Shown: piece by piece, positions 32,067 to 39,352 of the stretch
How the letters are laid out: the number at the start of each line of letters is the position of its first letter
Numbering within the stretch: position 1 is the stretch's first letter
Assembly: GCF_002890895.1 (NCBI RefSeq)
Contig: NZ_POUL01000008.1
Span: forward strand, 62,001 to 126,000
Origin: Stutzerimonas stutzeri
GTDB lineage: Bacteria > Pseudomonadota > Gammaproteobacteria > Pseudomonadales > Pseudomonadaceae
Length of the DNA stretch: 64,000 nucleotides
Direction of reading: 5' to 3'
Translations under genes and position numbers: made by a program
Notes under the pieces: model-generated
Seen by the model: the letters and a program-made list of their open reading frames with translations, nothing else
The model's database searches: none
Told to the model about the DNA's origin: nothing

Positions 32067-32339
32067 TCAGGCTTCCTCGGTGACGGCGCGGTGGGCGCTG
32101 ACGTAGGCGGCCAGGCTGCCGACACTGGCGAAATGCTTGCGGGTGTCCTTGGCGTCGGCGTCGATCTTGATGCCGAAGCGCTTCTGGATCGCCAGACCCA
32201 GTTCCAGCGCGTCGACCGAGTCCAGCCCGAGCCCGTCGCCGAACAAGGGCTGATCGGCTGCTATGTCGTCCGGCCCTAGGTCTTCCAGACCCAGGGCGTC
32301 GATGATCAGTTGCTTGATTTCAAGCTGCAGTTGGCTCAT
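32067..32339 (-). CDS. apeE: APE acyl carrier protein 1
   Basis: A 90-residue acyl carrier protein with the phosphopantetheine Ser in GLGLDSVDALE. It overlaps the upstream acyltransferase gene by 20 bases and is followed at once by apeF. In studied systems one carrier holds the starter and the other the elongating chain; which does which here is not visible. Confidence 0.92.
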   Translation of the reverse strand: MSQLQLEIKQLIIDALGLEDLGPDDIAADQPLFGDGLGLDSVDALELGLAIQKRFGIKIDADAKDTRKHFASVGSLAAYVSAHRAVTEEA

Positions 32340-33129
32340 CGAGTGCGAGCTCCTTTATGAAGTGTCGATGCAGATGATCGTTGAGTTGCCGCGAGGCGAT
32401 AGGTGCTGCGCCACGCGAAGCGAACACCTGCGGGTCGATGTCCTCACCGACGCGCAGATGGAAATGAAAACGTCTTGCTGGGATGCGATACCAGGGCTCG
32501 GCCTTGGTGAGGGTGGTGGGCGTTACGCTGATCACTACGGGTGTCACCAGACGCGCACCGCGCAAGGCGATGGCCGCCGCACCCCGATGAAACTGCGGTG
32601 CCTGGCCTGGCGTAGTGCGCGTGCCTTCGGGAAAGATGATCAGCGTCTGGCCCTGGCGCAGCGCGTCTGCGGCTTCATCCAGCATCTCGGCGCTGCCGTT
32701 GTTACTGATGTACTGAGCCGCACGGATCGGCCCGCGGGTGAAGGGGTTGTCCCACAGGCTCTGCTTGACCACACAGTTGGCGTCGCGGATCAGTGCGATC
32801 AGCACCACCACGTCGATCAGCGAAGGATGGTTGGCGATCACCAGTTGTCCTGGTCGGCCGAGGCGTTCGGCGCCCTCGACCTCGTAGGTCAGTACGCCGC
32901 TGCGATACATGAACTGAACGAATAGCCAGAACAGCCGACTTACGGTCTGGCGCGCCCGACGGCGGTGTTCGGCTTTATCGCCTGGCAGCAGAGCCAGCAG
33001 AGGGAAAACGATCAATCGCAGACAGAGCCCGCCGACACCGAACAGCATGAAAGAGAGTCCGGTCGCGACCAGACGCCACAGCCACGGCGCGCTGTATCGA
33101 CGGTTCAATGAGTCTGCTGCCAGTTCCAT
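32320..33129 (-). CDS. PlsC-like acyltransferase of the APE cluster
   Basis: A 269-residue lysophospholipid-type acyltransferase with the HX4D catalytic motif in ANHPSLIDVV, a FPEGTRT substrate motif, and one or two membrane helices near the N-terminus. I choose ATG 33129 because a strong ribosome site (ggggag) lies six bases upstream; ATG 33144 is an alternative. It corresponds in position to ApeD. It overlaps the end of apeC. Confidence 0.85.
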   Translation of the reverse strand: MELAADSLNRRYSAPWLWRLVATGLSFMLFGVGGLCLRLIVFPLLALLPGDKAEHRRRARQTVSRLFWLFVQFMYRSGVLTYEVEGAERLGRPGQLVIANHPSLIDVVVLIALIRDANCVVKQSLWDNPFTRGPIRAAQYISNNGSAEMLDEAADALRQGQTLIIFPEGTRTTPGQAPQFHRGAAAIALRGARLVTPVVISVTPTTLTKAEPWYRIPARRFHFHLRVGEDIDPQVFASRGAAPIASRQLNDHLHRHFIKELALDEPTAA

Positions 33130-33824
33130 TGGCGGCTCCCCCATTGGTTTTGCAAGGTCGGTTTGTTGTTGAGTAGTGCACGGATCAGATTAATCGCATG
33201 CGGATGCGCGGCGCAGGTCGGGGTTGGCTCGGCGGTTCCGAGGCTCAATTGCCAGGCCCTGCCCGGCTTGAGCAACAGAGCCACGGCATAGGGGAAGCTG
33301 ACGTCATTGATCCAGGGCGCATAGACCGTTGGGGGCTGGTCTTCGGCGACCACCACCAGCACTTCGGGAGCGCCTTCGCCGAGCAGTAAGGTGGCTTCAA
33401 GCACGGCATGCTCCAGCCCATCACCCTCAGCGGCCAGCGAGGTCATCTCGCTCGTGTTCTGCTGCTGGATGGACCAGAGCCCTATGATCGCGTTGTGCAC
33501 CGACAGGCTGAACTGTGTGGGGGAAAGCGGTTCCTCACCGGCGAGATCATTGAGAATGGCGAAGGTGCGCGTGGTCTCGCCGTGACGGGAGGCATAGACC
33601 AGCGGCATCGCTGGTCGGCCGGCCGCCAGAGGTGTGGCCACGGCAAAGACCATGCGCGCCAGGCGGCTCAGGCGGCGACGTTGCATGGCCGGCAGGAAGC
33701 TGACGTCCGGTTGTACGTCACCACTTTCGAGCTCGCACGGATCCCGGGCCCAGTCGGTCCAGTCATCAGTGCTCACCAAGCCTGGAGCCCAGGCCTGCCA
33801 TTGATCGATTTCGAATTGAATCAC
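33105..33824 (-). CDS. apeC: APE chain-length factor (ketosynthase-like, no active-site Cys)
   Basis: A 239-residue truncated ketosynthase-like protein (Ketoacyl-synt_2 type). It keeps the fold segments (LVYASRHGETTRT, SLSVHNAIIGLWSI) but the position expected for the nucleophile reads QQNTSEMTSLA, without a Cys. Family knowledge says this subunit pairs with ApeO and sets polyene length. It is the first gene of the leftward cluster, behind the promoter at 33920-33948. Confidence 0.85.
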   Translation of the reverse strand: MIQFEIDQWQAWAPGLVSTDDWTDWARDPCELESGDVQPDVSFLPAMQRRRLSRLARMVFAVATPLAAGRPAMPLVYASRHGETTRTFAILNDLAGEEPLSPTQFSLSVHNAIIGLWSIQQQNTSEMTSLAAEGDGLEHAVLEATLLLGEGAPEVLVVVAEDQPPTVYAPWINDVSFPYAVALLLKPGRAWQLSLGTAEPTPTCAAHPHAINLIRALLNNKPTLQNQWGSRQWNWQQTH

Positions 33825-33919
33825 GCTGAACTCACCGGCTCATCCTCGAGCCTTGTTATTGGCGTGTCGACGTCCCTGTACAGCGACTATCGGTAAATGT
33901 CTGCCGTGAAAACGGCGGC

Positions 33920-33948
33920 ATTATCCAATCGCGGTGGAACCTAGGCAA
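33920..33948 (-). promoter_or_regulatory. Probable sigma-70 promoter for the APE operon
   Basis: On the minus strand a TTGCCT (-35, plus-strand 33943-33948) and a GATAAT (-10, 33920-33925) are separated by exactly 17 bases, about 95 bases before the apeC start. These match the consensus at 4/6 and 5/6 positions. The rest of the 33825-34147 gap holds no gene; a small hairpin (aagcggc, loop aaa, gccgctt) at 34073-34089 follows trxC without a T run. Confidence 0.55.
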
Positions 33949-34147
33949 ACGTTGCGTGAAATATCCGGATAAAAGGCAGGCCTAATGCACGGAACCGTCG
34001 GTCGGAATCGGTTGTCTGTTCTAGATTTGCCCGTAGCGGTTGGGCGACGACGCTCGTGTTCCGTGGCGATGCAAGCGGCAAAGCCGCTTCGGCCGCCTAA
34101 CCTTCTGTCGCATGGCAGCAGCCGAACAGGCTACCGGACGGCGGCCG

Positions 34148-34582
34148 TCATATCCCGTGCTGTTGGAGCCAGGCGAGCAGCTGCGGCAACGGCATCGCGC
34201 CGCTCTGGCGCGCTACTTCCTTGCCCCCCTTGAACAGGATCAGACTGGGGATCGAACGAATGCCGAGCTGGCTCGACAGCTGCGGATTGGCCTCGCTGTC
34301 CAGTTTGGCCAATCGGCAGCGGCCCTGCAGCTGAGCGGCGGCCTGGGCGAAGATCGGGGCGAAACTGCGGCACGGGCCACACCAGCTGGCCCAGACGTCC
34401 ACCAGCAGCGGCAAATCGCCCTTGATCTGATTGGTGAACTGGCTTTGCTGCAGCTCGAATGGTGTGTTTGGCAATGCATCGGACTTGCAACGTCCGCAGC
34501 GCGGCGCGTCATGCAGCCGATCAGCGGGAATACGGTTGAGGCTGGCGCACTCTGCGCAGGGGATGATCAGCGAGTCGGTCAT
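34148..34582 (-). CDS. trxC: Thioredoxin 2
   Basis: A 144-residue thioredoxin with an N-terminal zinc-binding domain (two CxxC pairs, CAECAS and CGRCKS) and the redox-active WASWCGPC motif, followed by the cis-Pro loop (SIPSLILF). Thioredoxin 2 reduces protein disulfides under oxidative stress in the cytoplasm. Length and architecture match TrxC. Separate transcription from metY upstream is likely, given 86 intergenic bases. Confidence 0.95.
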   Translation of the reverse strand: MTDSLIIPCAECASLNRIPADRLHDAPRCGRCKSDALPNTPFELQQSQFTNQIKGDLPLLVDVWASWCGPCRSFAPIFAQAAAQLQGRCRLAKLDSEANPQLSSQLGIRSIPSLILFKGGKEVARQSGAMPLPQLLAWLQQHGI

Positions 34583-34668
34583 GGCGAGGCTCCACAGCGG
34601 TCTGTCGCACTAATGTGGAGCCTCGCTGGCCGATATCAAGCATTCTCGGCGAAGCGGCGCTGCTGGCC

Positions 34669-35946
34669 TTAGCCCTTTGCTGCGTCCAGGGCCTGGGTCA
34701 GGTCGGCGAGGATGTCATCGATGTGCTCGATGCCGATGGACAGACGGATCAGGTCCTGAGAAACCCCGGCTCGGGCGAGTTCTTCGGCATTCAGCTGGCG
34801 ATGCGTGGTGCTGGCTGGGTGGCAGGCCAGCGACTTGGCGTCGCCGATGTTGACCAGCCGCACGATCAGCTTGAGCGCATCGATGAAGCGCGCCCCGGCC
34901 TCCATGCCTCCTTCGATGCCAAAGCAGAGAATCGACGCTGGTGTGCCACGCATATAGCGACGCGCCAATTCATGCTCCGGATGATCGGCCAGCCCGGCAT
35001 ATTTCACCCATGCCACCTGCGGGTGTGCCTGGAGGAATTCGGCAACCTTCATCGCGTTCTCGCAATGGCGTTCCATGCGCAGCGCCAGCGTCTCCAGCCC
35101 CTGTAGGATCAGGAAGGAGTTGAACGGTGAAATCGCCGCGCCCATATTGCGCAGCGGCACCACTCGGCAGCGACCGATGAAGGCGGCGGGGCCGAATGCC
35201 TCGGTGTAGGTGACGCCGTGATAGGAGACGTCAGGCGTGTTCAGCAGCGCGAAGCGCTCCTTGTGCTGCGCCCAGGGGAACTTCCCTGAGTCGACCACGA
35301 TGCCGCCAATGCTGGTGCCGTGACCGCCCATGTATTTGGTCAGGGAATGCACGACGATGTCGGCGCCATGCTCGATTGGCCGGCAGAGCATCGGCGTGGC
35401 GACGGTATTGTCGACGATCAGGGGCACACCGTGGCGGTGCGCTGCGTCAGCCAGTGCCTGAATATCGATGATGTTGCCCGCCGGGTTGCCGATGGACTCA
35501 CAGAAGACCGCCTTGGTCTTGCTGTCGATCAGTGCCTCGAGCGCGGCGATGTCGTCATGAGCGGCGAAGCGCACCTCGATGCCCTGGCGCGGCAGCGTGT
35601 GCGCGAAAAGGTTGAAAGTGCCGCCGTAGAGCTTGGCTACCGAGACGATGTTGTCGCCAACTTCGGCGATCGTCTGGATGGCATAGGTGATCGCCGACAT
35701 GCCCGAAGCCACAGCCAATGCCGCCACGCCGCCTTCGAGTGCTGCGACGCGCTGTTCGAGCACGTCGGTGGTGGGATTCATGATGCGCGTATAGATGTTG
35801 CCGGGCACCTTCAGGTCGAACAGGTCCGCGCCGTGCTGGGTGTCGTCGAAGGCATAGGAGGTGGTCTGGTAGATCGGCACAGCCACTGCACGAGTGGTTG
35901 GGTCCGGGCTGTAGCCGGCATGGACGGCGAGGGTTTCCAGCTTCAT
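34669..35946 (-). CDS. metY: O-acetylhomoserine sulfhydrylase
   Basis: A 425-residue PLP enzyme of the Cys/Met metabolism family that makes homocysteine from O-acetylhomoserine and sulfide. The start is ATG 35946 with the ribosome site aaggagc. Visible are the N-terminal [23 protein letters not shown], the PLP-binding [13 protein letters not shown], and the Schiff-base Lys in [11 protein letters not shown]. The longer N-terminus and insert distinguish it from the O-succinyl-using MetZ. An in-frame extension to 36015 is unlikely. Confidence 0.93.
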   Translation of the reverse strand: MKLETLAVHAGYSPDPTTRAVAVPIYQTTSYAFDDTQHGADLFDLKVPGNIYTRIMNPTTDVLEQRVAALEGGVAALAVASGMSAITYAIQTIAEVGDNIVSVAKLYGGTFNLFAHTLPRQGIEVRFAAHDDIAALEALIDSKTKAVFCESIGNPAGNIIDIQALADAAHRHGVPLIVDNTVATPMLCRPIEHGADIVVHSLTKYMGGHGTSIGGIVVDSGKFPWAQHKERFALLNTPDVSYHGVTYTEAFGPAAFIGRCRVVPLRNMGAAISPFNSFLILQGLETLALRMERHCENAMKVAEFLQAHPQVAWVKYAGLADHPEHELARRYMRGTPASILCFGIEGGMEAGARFIDALKLIVRLVNIGDAKSLACHPASTTHRQLNAEELARAGVSQDLIRLSIGIEHIDDILADLTQALDAAKG

Positions 35947-36037
35947 GGGCGCTCCTTGTTCTTGTTCATCGGGGCAAAGGCCCGAGAGCATGAAACTGAA
36001 CACCGATGCGGTCAATGACCCAGAGCAAGCGCTGCCA

Positions 36038-37828
36038 TCAAAGCGGTGTGAGCGGCCAGAAGAAGGGAATGACCAGCGTGGCGACGACCCACAGCAACAG
36101 GTTCAACGGGATGCCGACCTTGAGGAAGTCCGCGAAGCGGTAGCCGCCGGCGTTATAAACGAAGGTGTTGGTCTGGTAGCCGATCGGCGTGGCGAAGCTG
36201 GCGCTGGCCGCGAACATCACCGCGACGACAAAGGCCCGCGGGTCAATGCCGAGCTGCTGGGCAAGGCCGATGGCGATTGGCGTGACCAGCACCGCGACGG
36301 CGTTATTGGACAGGATCTCGGTAAGGACCGAGGTGAACAGGTAGATAAATCCAAGCATGAACAGCGGGCCGGCCCAGGGCGTCAAATCAACCACGCCCGA
36401 AACAATCAGCTCGACCAGTCCTACCTTGTTCATCGCAACGCTGATGGCGAGCATGCCGAAGATCAGGCTGAGAATCTTCCAGTCCACGGCCTTGTAGGCA
36501 TCTTCGACATCCAGGCAGCGGGTCGCCAACACCGCAGCGGCGCCGATGATCGCCAGGCCTTCGATCGGCATCACGCCGAACGCCGCCAGCAGCATCACCA
36601 TCAGCGTGGTGCCGATGGCGATCGGTGCCTTGTCCCGGCGATACGCACGTTCCTGAACCGCATTGAGGCTGATCAGCTCGCCGTTGTCGGCGAAACGCTT
36701 GATCTGTGCCGGCGTGCCCTCGACCAGCATTACATCGCCGAACTGCAGCTGAAAGTCGTCGAGGTTGCCCTGGATATTTTCATCCTGGCGATGCACCGCC
36801 AGCACATTGATCCCGTAGCGGGCATTGAGGTCGAGGTCGCGCATCGGCCGATGGCTGTAACGCGAATTGCGCCCGACGATGGCCTCGGCGAGCACCTCAT
36901 CCTCGCTGCTGATGGTCTCGAAGGCATCCCCACGGTTGAAGGTCAGATGGCCACTGCCGCGTAGCTCAACCACATCCTTGACCTGGCCGTGGATCACCAG
37001 CACATCGCCGGCCAGTAATGTGAAATCCTGCTCCGGTCGGCTGTGCAAGTGGGCGTCGCGGTCGACCTGCAGCACCTGCAGGCCGCTGCCACCGTTGAGG
37101 TTGGCCTCGGCAATGCTCTTGCCAATCACCGACGACCCCTGCGGCACCCTCAGTTCACTCATAAAAGTGCGATCAAGCCTTGGCCCGAGCAACTTGGACA
37201 GGGTGTCGCGCTCCGGCAGCAGTCGCTTGCCGATGGTCAGCATGTACAGCATCCCGGCCGCAGCGAGTACCAGCGCCGCACCGGTAATCTCGAACATGCC
37301 GAACGGCGCGAGGCCCGCCTTACGCGCCACGCCGTCTACCAGAATGTTGGTCGAGGTGCCGATCATCGTCAGCGTGCCGCCAAGGATCGTGGCATAGGAA
37401 AGCGGAATCAGCAGCTTCGAAGGCGTGGTGCCGGCCCGCGTAGCCAGTGATATCGCCACCGGCGTCAGAATCGCCACCACCGGCGTGTTGTTCAGAAACG
37501 CCGAAATGACCAGCGCAGTAATCGTCAGCCCGCCGAGCACACGGGTCGGGCTGGTGCCGACCAGCCCACCCAGCCAGTTGCCCAGCGCATCAATGCAGCC
37601 GGTACGCTCCAGCGCGGCGGATATGACGAACATGCAGGCAATGGTGACGGGCGCCGAGTTGGACAACACCCCAAGCACCTCCGCTGGCGTCAGCAGCTGG
37701 ACGGCGATCAACACCGCCACCGCAATCGCCACCACGATATCCGGACTCCAGGTCTCCCGCACGAAAGACACCAGTACCCAGAGCAGCAAAGCGCAGACGA
37801 ACAGCAGCGGCAGTGAATCGGAGAGCAT
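36038..37828 (-). CDS. SLC13/DASS-type permease with two RCK_C domains
   Basis: A 596-residue inner-membrane transporter with a hydrophobic N-terminal half, two cytoplasmic TrkA-C (RCK_C) domains at about residues 200-370 (FMSELRVPQGSSVIGKSIAEANL, then FQLQFGDVMLVEG), and a second hydrophobic half. The SNT/NTP-like segments (ISAFLNNTPVVAILTP and LSNNAVAVLVTPIA) match the sodium-coupled dicarboxylate/sulfate family. The substrate is not clear; sulfate, citrate and other anions are all possible. The start ATG 37828 was chosen over a codon 33 bases upstream. Confidence 0.85.
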   Translation of the reverse strand: MLSDSLPLLFVCALLLWVLVSFVRETWSPDIVVAIAVAVLIAVQLLTPAEVLGVLSNSAPVTIACMFVISAALERTGCIDALGNWLGGLVGTSPTRVLGGLTITALVISAFLNNTPVVAILTPVAISLATRAGTTPSKLLIPLSYATILGGTLTMIGTSTNILVDGVARKAGLAPFGMFEITGAALVLAAAGMLYMLTIGKRLLPERDTLSKLLGPRLDRTFMSELRVPQGSSVIGKSIAEANLNGGSGLQVLQVDRDAHLHSRPEQDFTLLAGDVLVIHGQVKDVVELRGSGHLTFNRGDAFETISSEDEVLAEAIVGRNSRYSHRPMRDLDLNARYGINVLAVHRQDENIQGNLDDFQLQFGDVMLVEGTPAQIKRFADNGELISLNAVQERAYRRDKAPIAIGTTLMVMLLAAFGVMPIEGLAIIGAAAVLATRCLDVEDAYKAVDWKILSLIFGMLAISVAMNKVGLVELIVSGVVDLTPWAGPLFMLGFIYLFTSVLTEILSNNAVAVLVTPIAIGLAQQLGIDPRAFVVAVMFAASASFATPIGYQTNTFVYNAGGYRFADFLKVGIPLNLLLWVVATLVIPFFWPLTPL

Positions 37829-38010
37829 GAACGTCCTTAACGTGGCGTAACGACCGGCCAAACACAGCGGCCACGCGCGAACGATAGAGGTGAGCTCTTA
37901 GAGAGTCTAGGAACGTTTGTTCAGGTTTATATGCGATTTTGCTATTTAACTGGCTGATCGTATCGCCGCCTCACATGAGGCATTTGCAGTGGACGGCGGC
38001 AGAAAAACGA

Positions 38011-38033
38011 AAAGCCGCGCAATGCGCGGCTTT
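38011..38033 (-). terminator. Terminator behind the CAU-tRNA remnant
   Basis: A perfect 10-bp stem (aaagccgcgc / gcgcggcttt) with a 3-base loop. Read on the minus strand it follows the CCA end of the tRNA fragment by five bases and continues into cgtttttct, a standard tRNA-gene terminator. Its presence shows that the fragment is the genuine 3' end of an original tRNA gene. Confidence 0.8.
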
Positions 38034-38038
38034 CGAGT

Positions 38039-38083
38039 TGGTGGGCCCACACGGACTCGAACCGTGGACCAAAGGATTATGAG
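38039..38083 (-). pseudogene. 3' half of a CAU tRNA gene (probable attachment-site remnant)
   Basis: On the minus strand this reads from the anticodon loop (ctCATaa) through the anticodon stem, variable loop, T arm (TTCGAGT loop) and acceptor to the encoded CCA. The 5' half (acceptor, D arm) is missing: upstream sequence is unrelated after about two more matching bases. It differs from the right-hand tRNA copy (46810-46852) at three positions, two of them a compensating pair in the T stem. This pattern is left when an element integrates at a tRNA 3' end. No gene is visible between 37829 and 38357 apart from this remnant and its terminator. Confidence 0.8.
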
Positions 38084-38357
38084 ACCTACAAGCCGATAAG
38101 CTGGATATTTGTAAGTCCTTGTTCTGTAAGGCTTGATTGGGAGACGTCAGCCCGTTCCCGCAGGAATGCGGGACCAGAAAGAGACCAGACGGTACATGAT
38201 GGACCGTAGAGGGAGCGGAAGGATACGGCGCAACGCAAGCCTCAATGCCTTACATTACTTTTAGGCGTAGCGACCTGCTGCGTGCCGTATTGCTAAGTTG
38301 CCAGCTGCGGGCACGGCTGTTGTCTTCTTGTAGAAGCACGATTGCAAGTAGTAGAGG

Positions 38358-39176
38358 TTACTTGCAACTAGCCTTTTCGTTAAGTAAACGCGTCATGCCC
38401 GCCCAGCCAACCTCATGGCTTGCCCCAACACGTCTCACCGTTGCGCATCTAAATCTGTTCTCCCGAACTATCGAATCGACCAGCTCTTGCGGGACTACTT
38501 TGTCCTCGGCGCCAACGAAGTGCACTTGGGGCAGTAGTCTCAGGCGTGGAAATTGGTTGAGACCCTTAAGGCCGTTAAGCGGAGAGATAGAATGGTGCTG
38601 GGCCCACGCAGCCGGATCAAGGTTGCCTGCGATGGTTTGAACTTGTGTTACATCAGTACGAAGCCCGGCCATCACCAGTGCTATGTAACCGCCACCTGAG
38701 TAGCCGATCAGCTCTAGGCTTCGCGCACCATGACCCTCTTTCAGCTTGTCCAAGGCTTCCTCATAGCTTCTTATGACCGGTGCCGCGAATCGCTTGTCAG
38801 TCCACATGGAAACACCACACCCGGCGCTTTTATGGAATTGACAAGGCCTGGCGAGATACACCGATGGGCGCGGATCTTCCATGGCCAACTGCATCATGAG
38901 CAGATTACGTGGCGATGGGTCCGTACTTGGTTGGGTGCGTGTGGCCCAAGCTTTGCCATCACCTTCAATATAGATTCGGAGAACCTCAGCTGCGCCTGTA
39001 CTAGTCCGAGTTGCGCTAACAAGGTCGTACTCGGATGTATGGATGACATTGGTTTTCCCTTGCCTAGTGTTTACGGCTCGCTCAAGGGTCTCCATATGGG
39101 TTGAGCAGCCAAATAACGAGGCGAGTGCGCCTGCAAGTGCTGCAAACGCTGCGTAATTTTGGAACGTCCCAGTCAA
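38358..39176 (-). CDS. Alpha/beta-hydrolase-fold lipoprotein
   Basis: A 272-residue lipoprotein with a signal peptide and lipobox at LASLFGCS. The alpha/beta hydrolase nucleophile elbow is GYSGGG, with a likely acid in GAEDKVVP and His in GASHEVGW, in the right order for a catalytic triad. I cannot assign a substrate. It lies just inside the left tRNA-derived repeat and its base composition is lower in GC than the flanking core genes, suggesting acquired DNA. Confidence 0.75.
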   Translation of the reverse strand: MTGTFQNYAAFAALAGALASLFGCSTHMETLERAVNTRQGKTNVIHTSEYDLVSATRTSTGAAEVLRIYIEGDGKAWATRTQPSTDPSPRNLLMMQLAMEDPRPSVYLARPCQFHKSAGCGVSMWTDKRFAAPVIRSYEEALDKLKEGHGARSLELIGYSGGGYIALVMAGLRTDVTQVQTIAGNLDPAAWAQHHSISPLNGLKGLNQFPRLRLLPQVHFVGAEDKVVPQELVDSIVRENRFRCATVRRVGASHEVGWAGMTRLLNEKASCK

Positions 39177-39313
39177 GGCGATGACCTCTCACGAGTAATT
39201 TCCCCCTAACAGGGGGCTGCGGTTTAAGCGGAGCCCTTAACCGTAGTCCCTAGCCAGAGCGAAATGGCTGGATCGCTCTGCTATACGTCGGCAGAAGCCA
39301 AACAGTGGATAAG

Positions 39314-39339
39314 AAAAAGCCCGCCGAAGCGGGCTTTTT
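39314..39339 (-). terminator. Terminator after the autotransporter gene
   Basis: A stem of aaaaagcccgc and gcgggcttttt around the loop cgaa, 13 bases beyond the autotransporter stop. A and T tracts on both sides make it functional in either direction. Confidence 0.85.
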
Positions 39340-39352
39340 CTATGCGCTGGAC

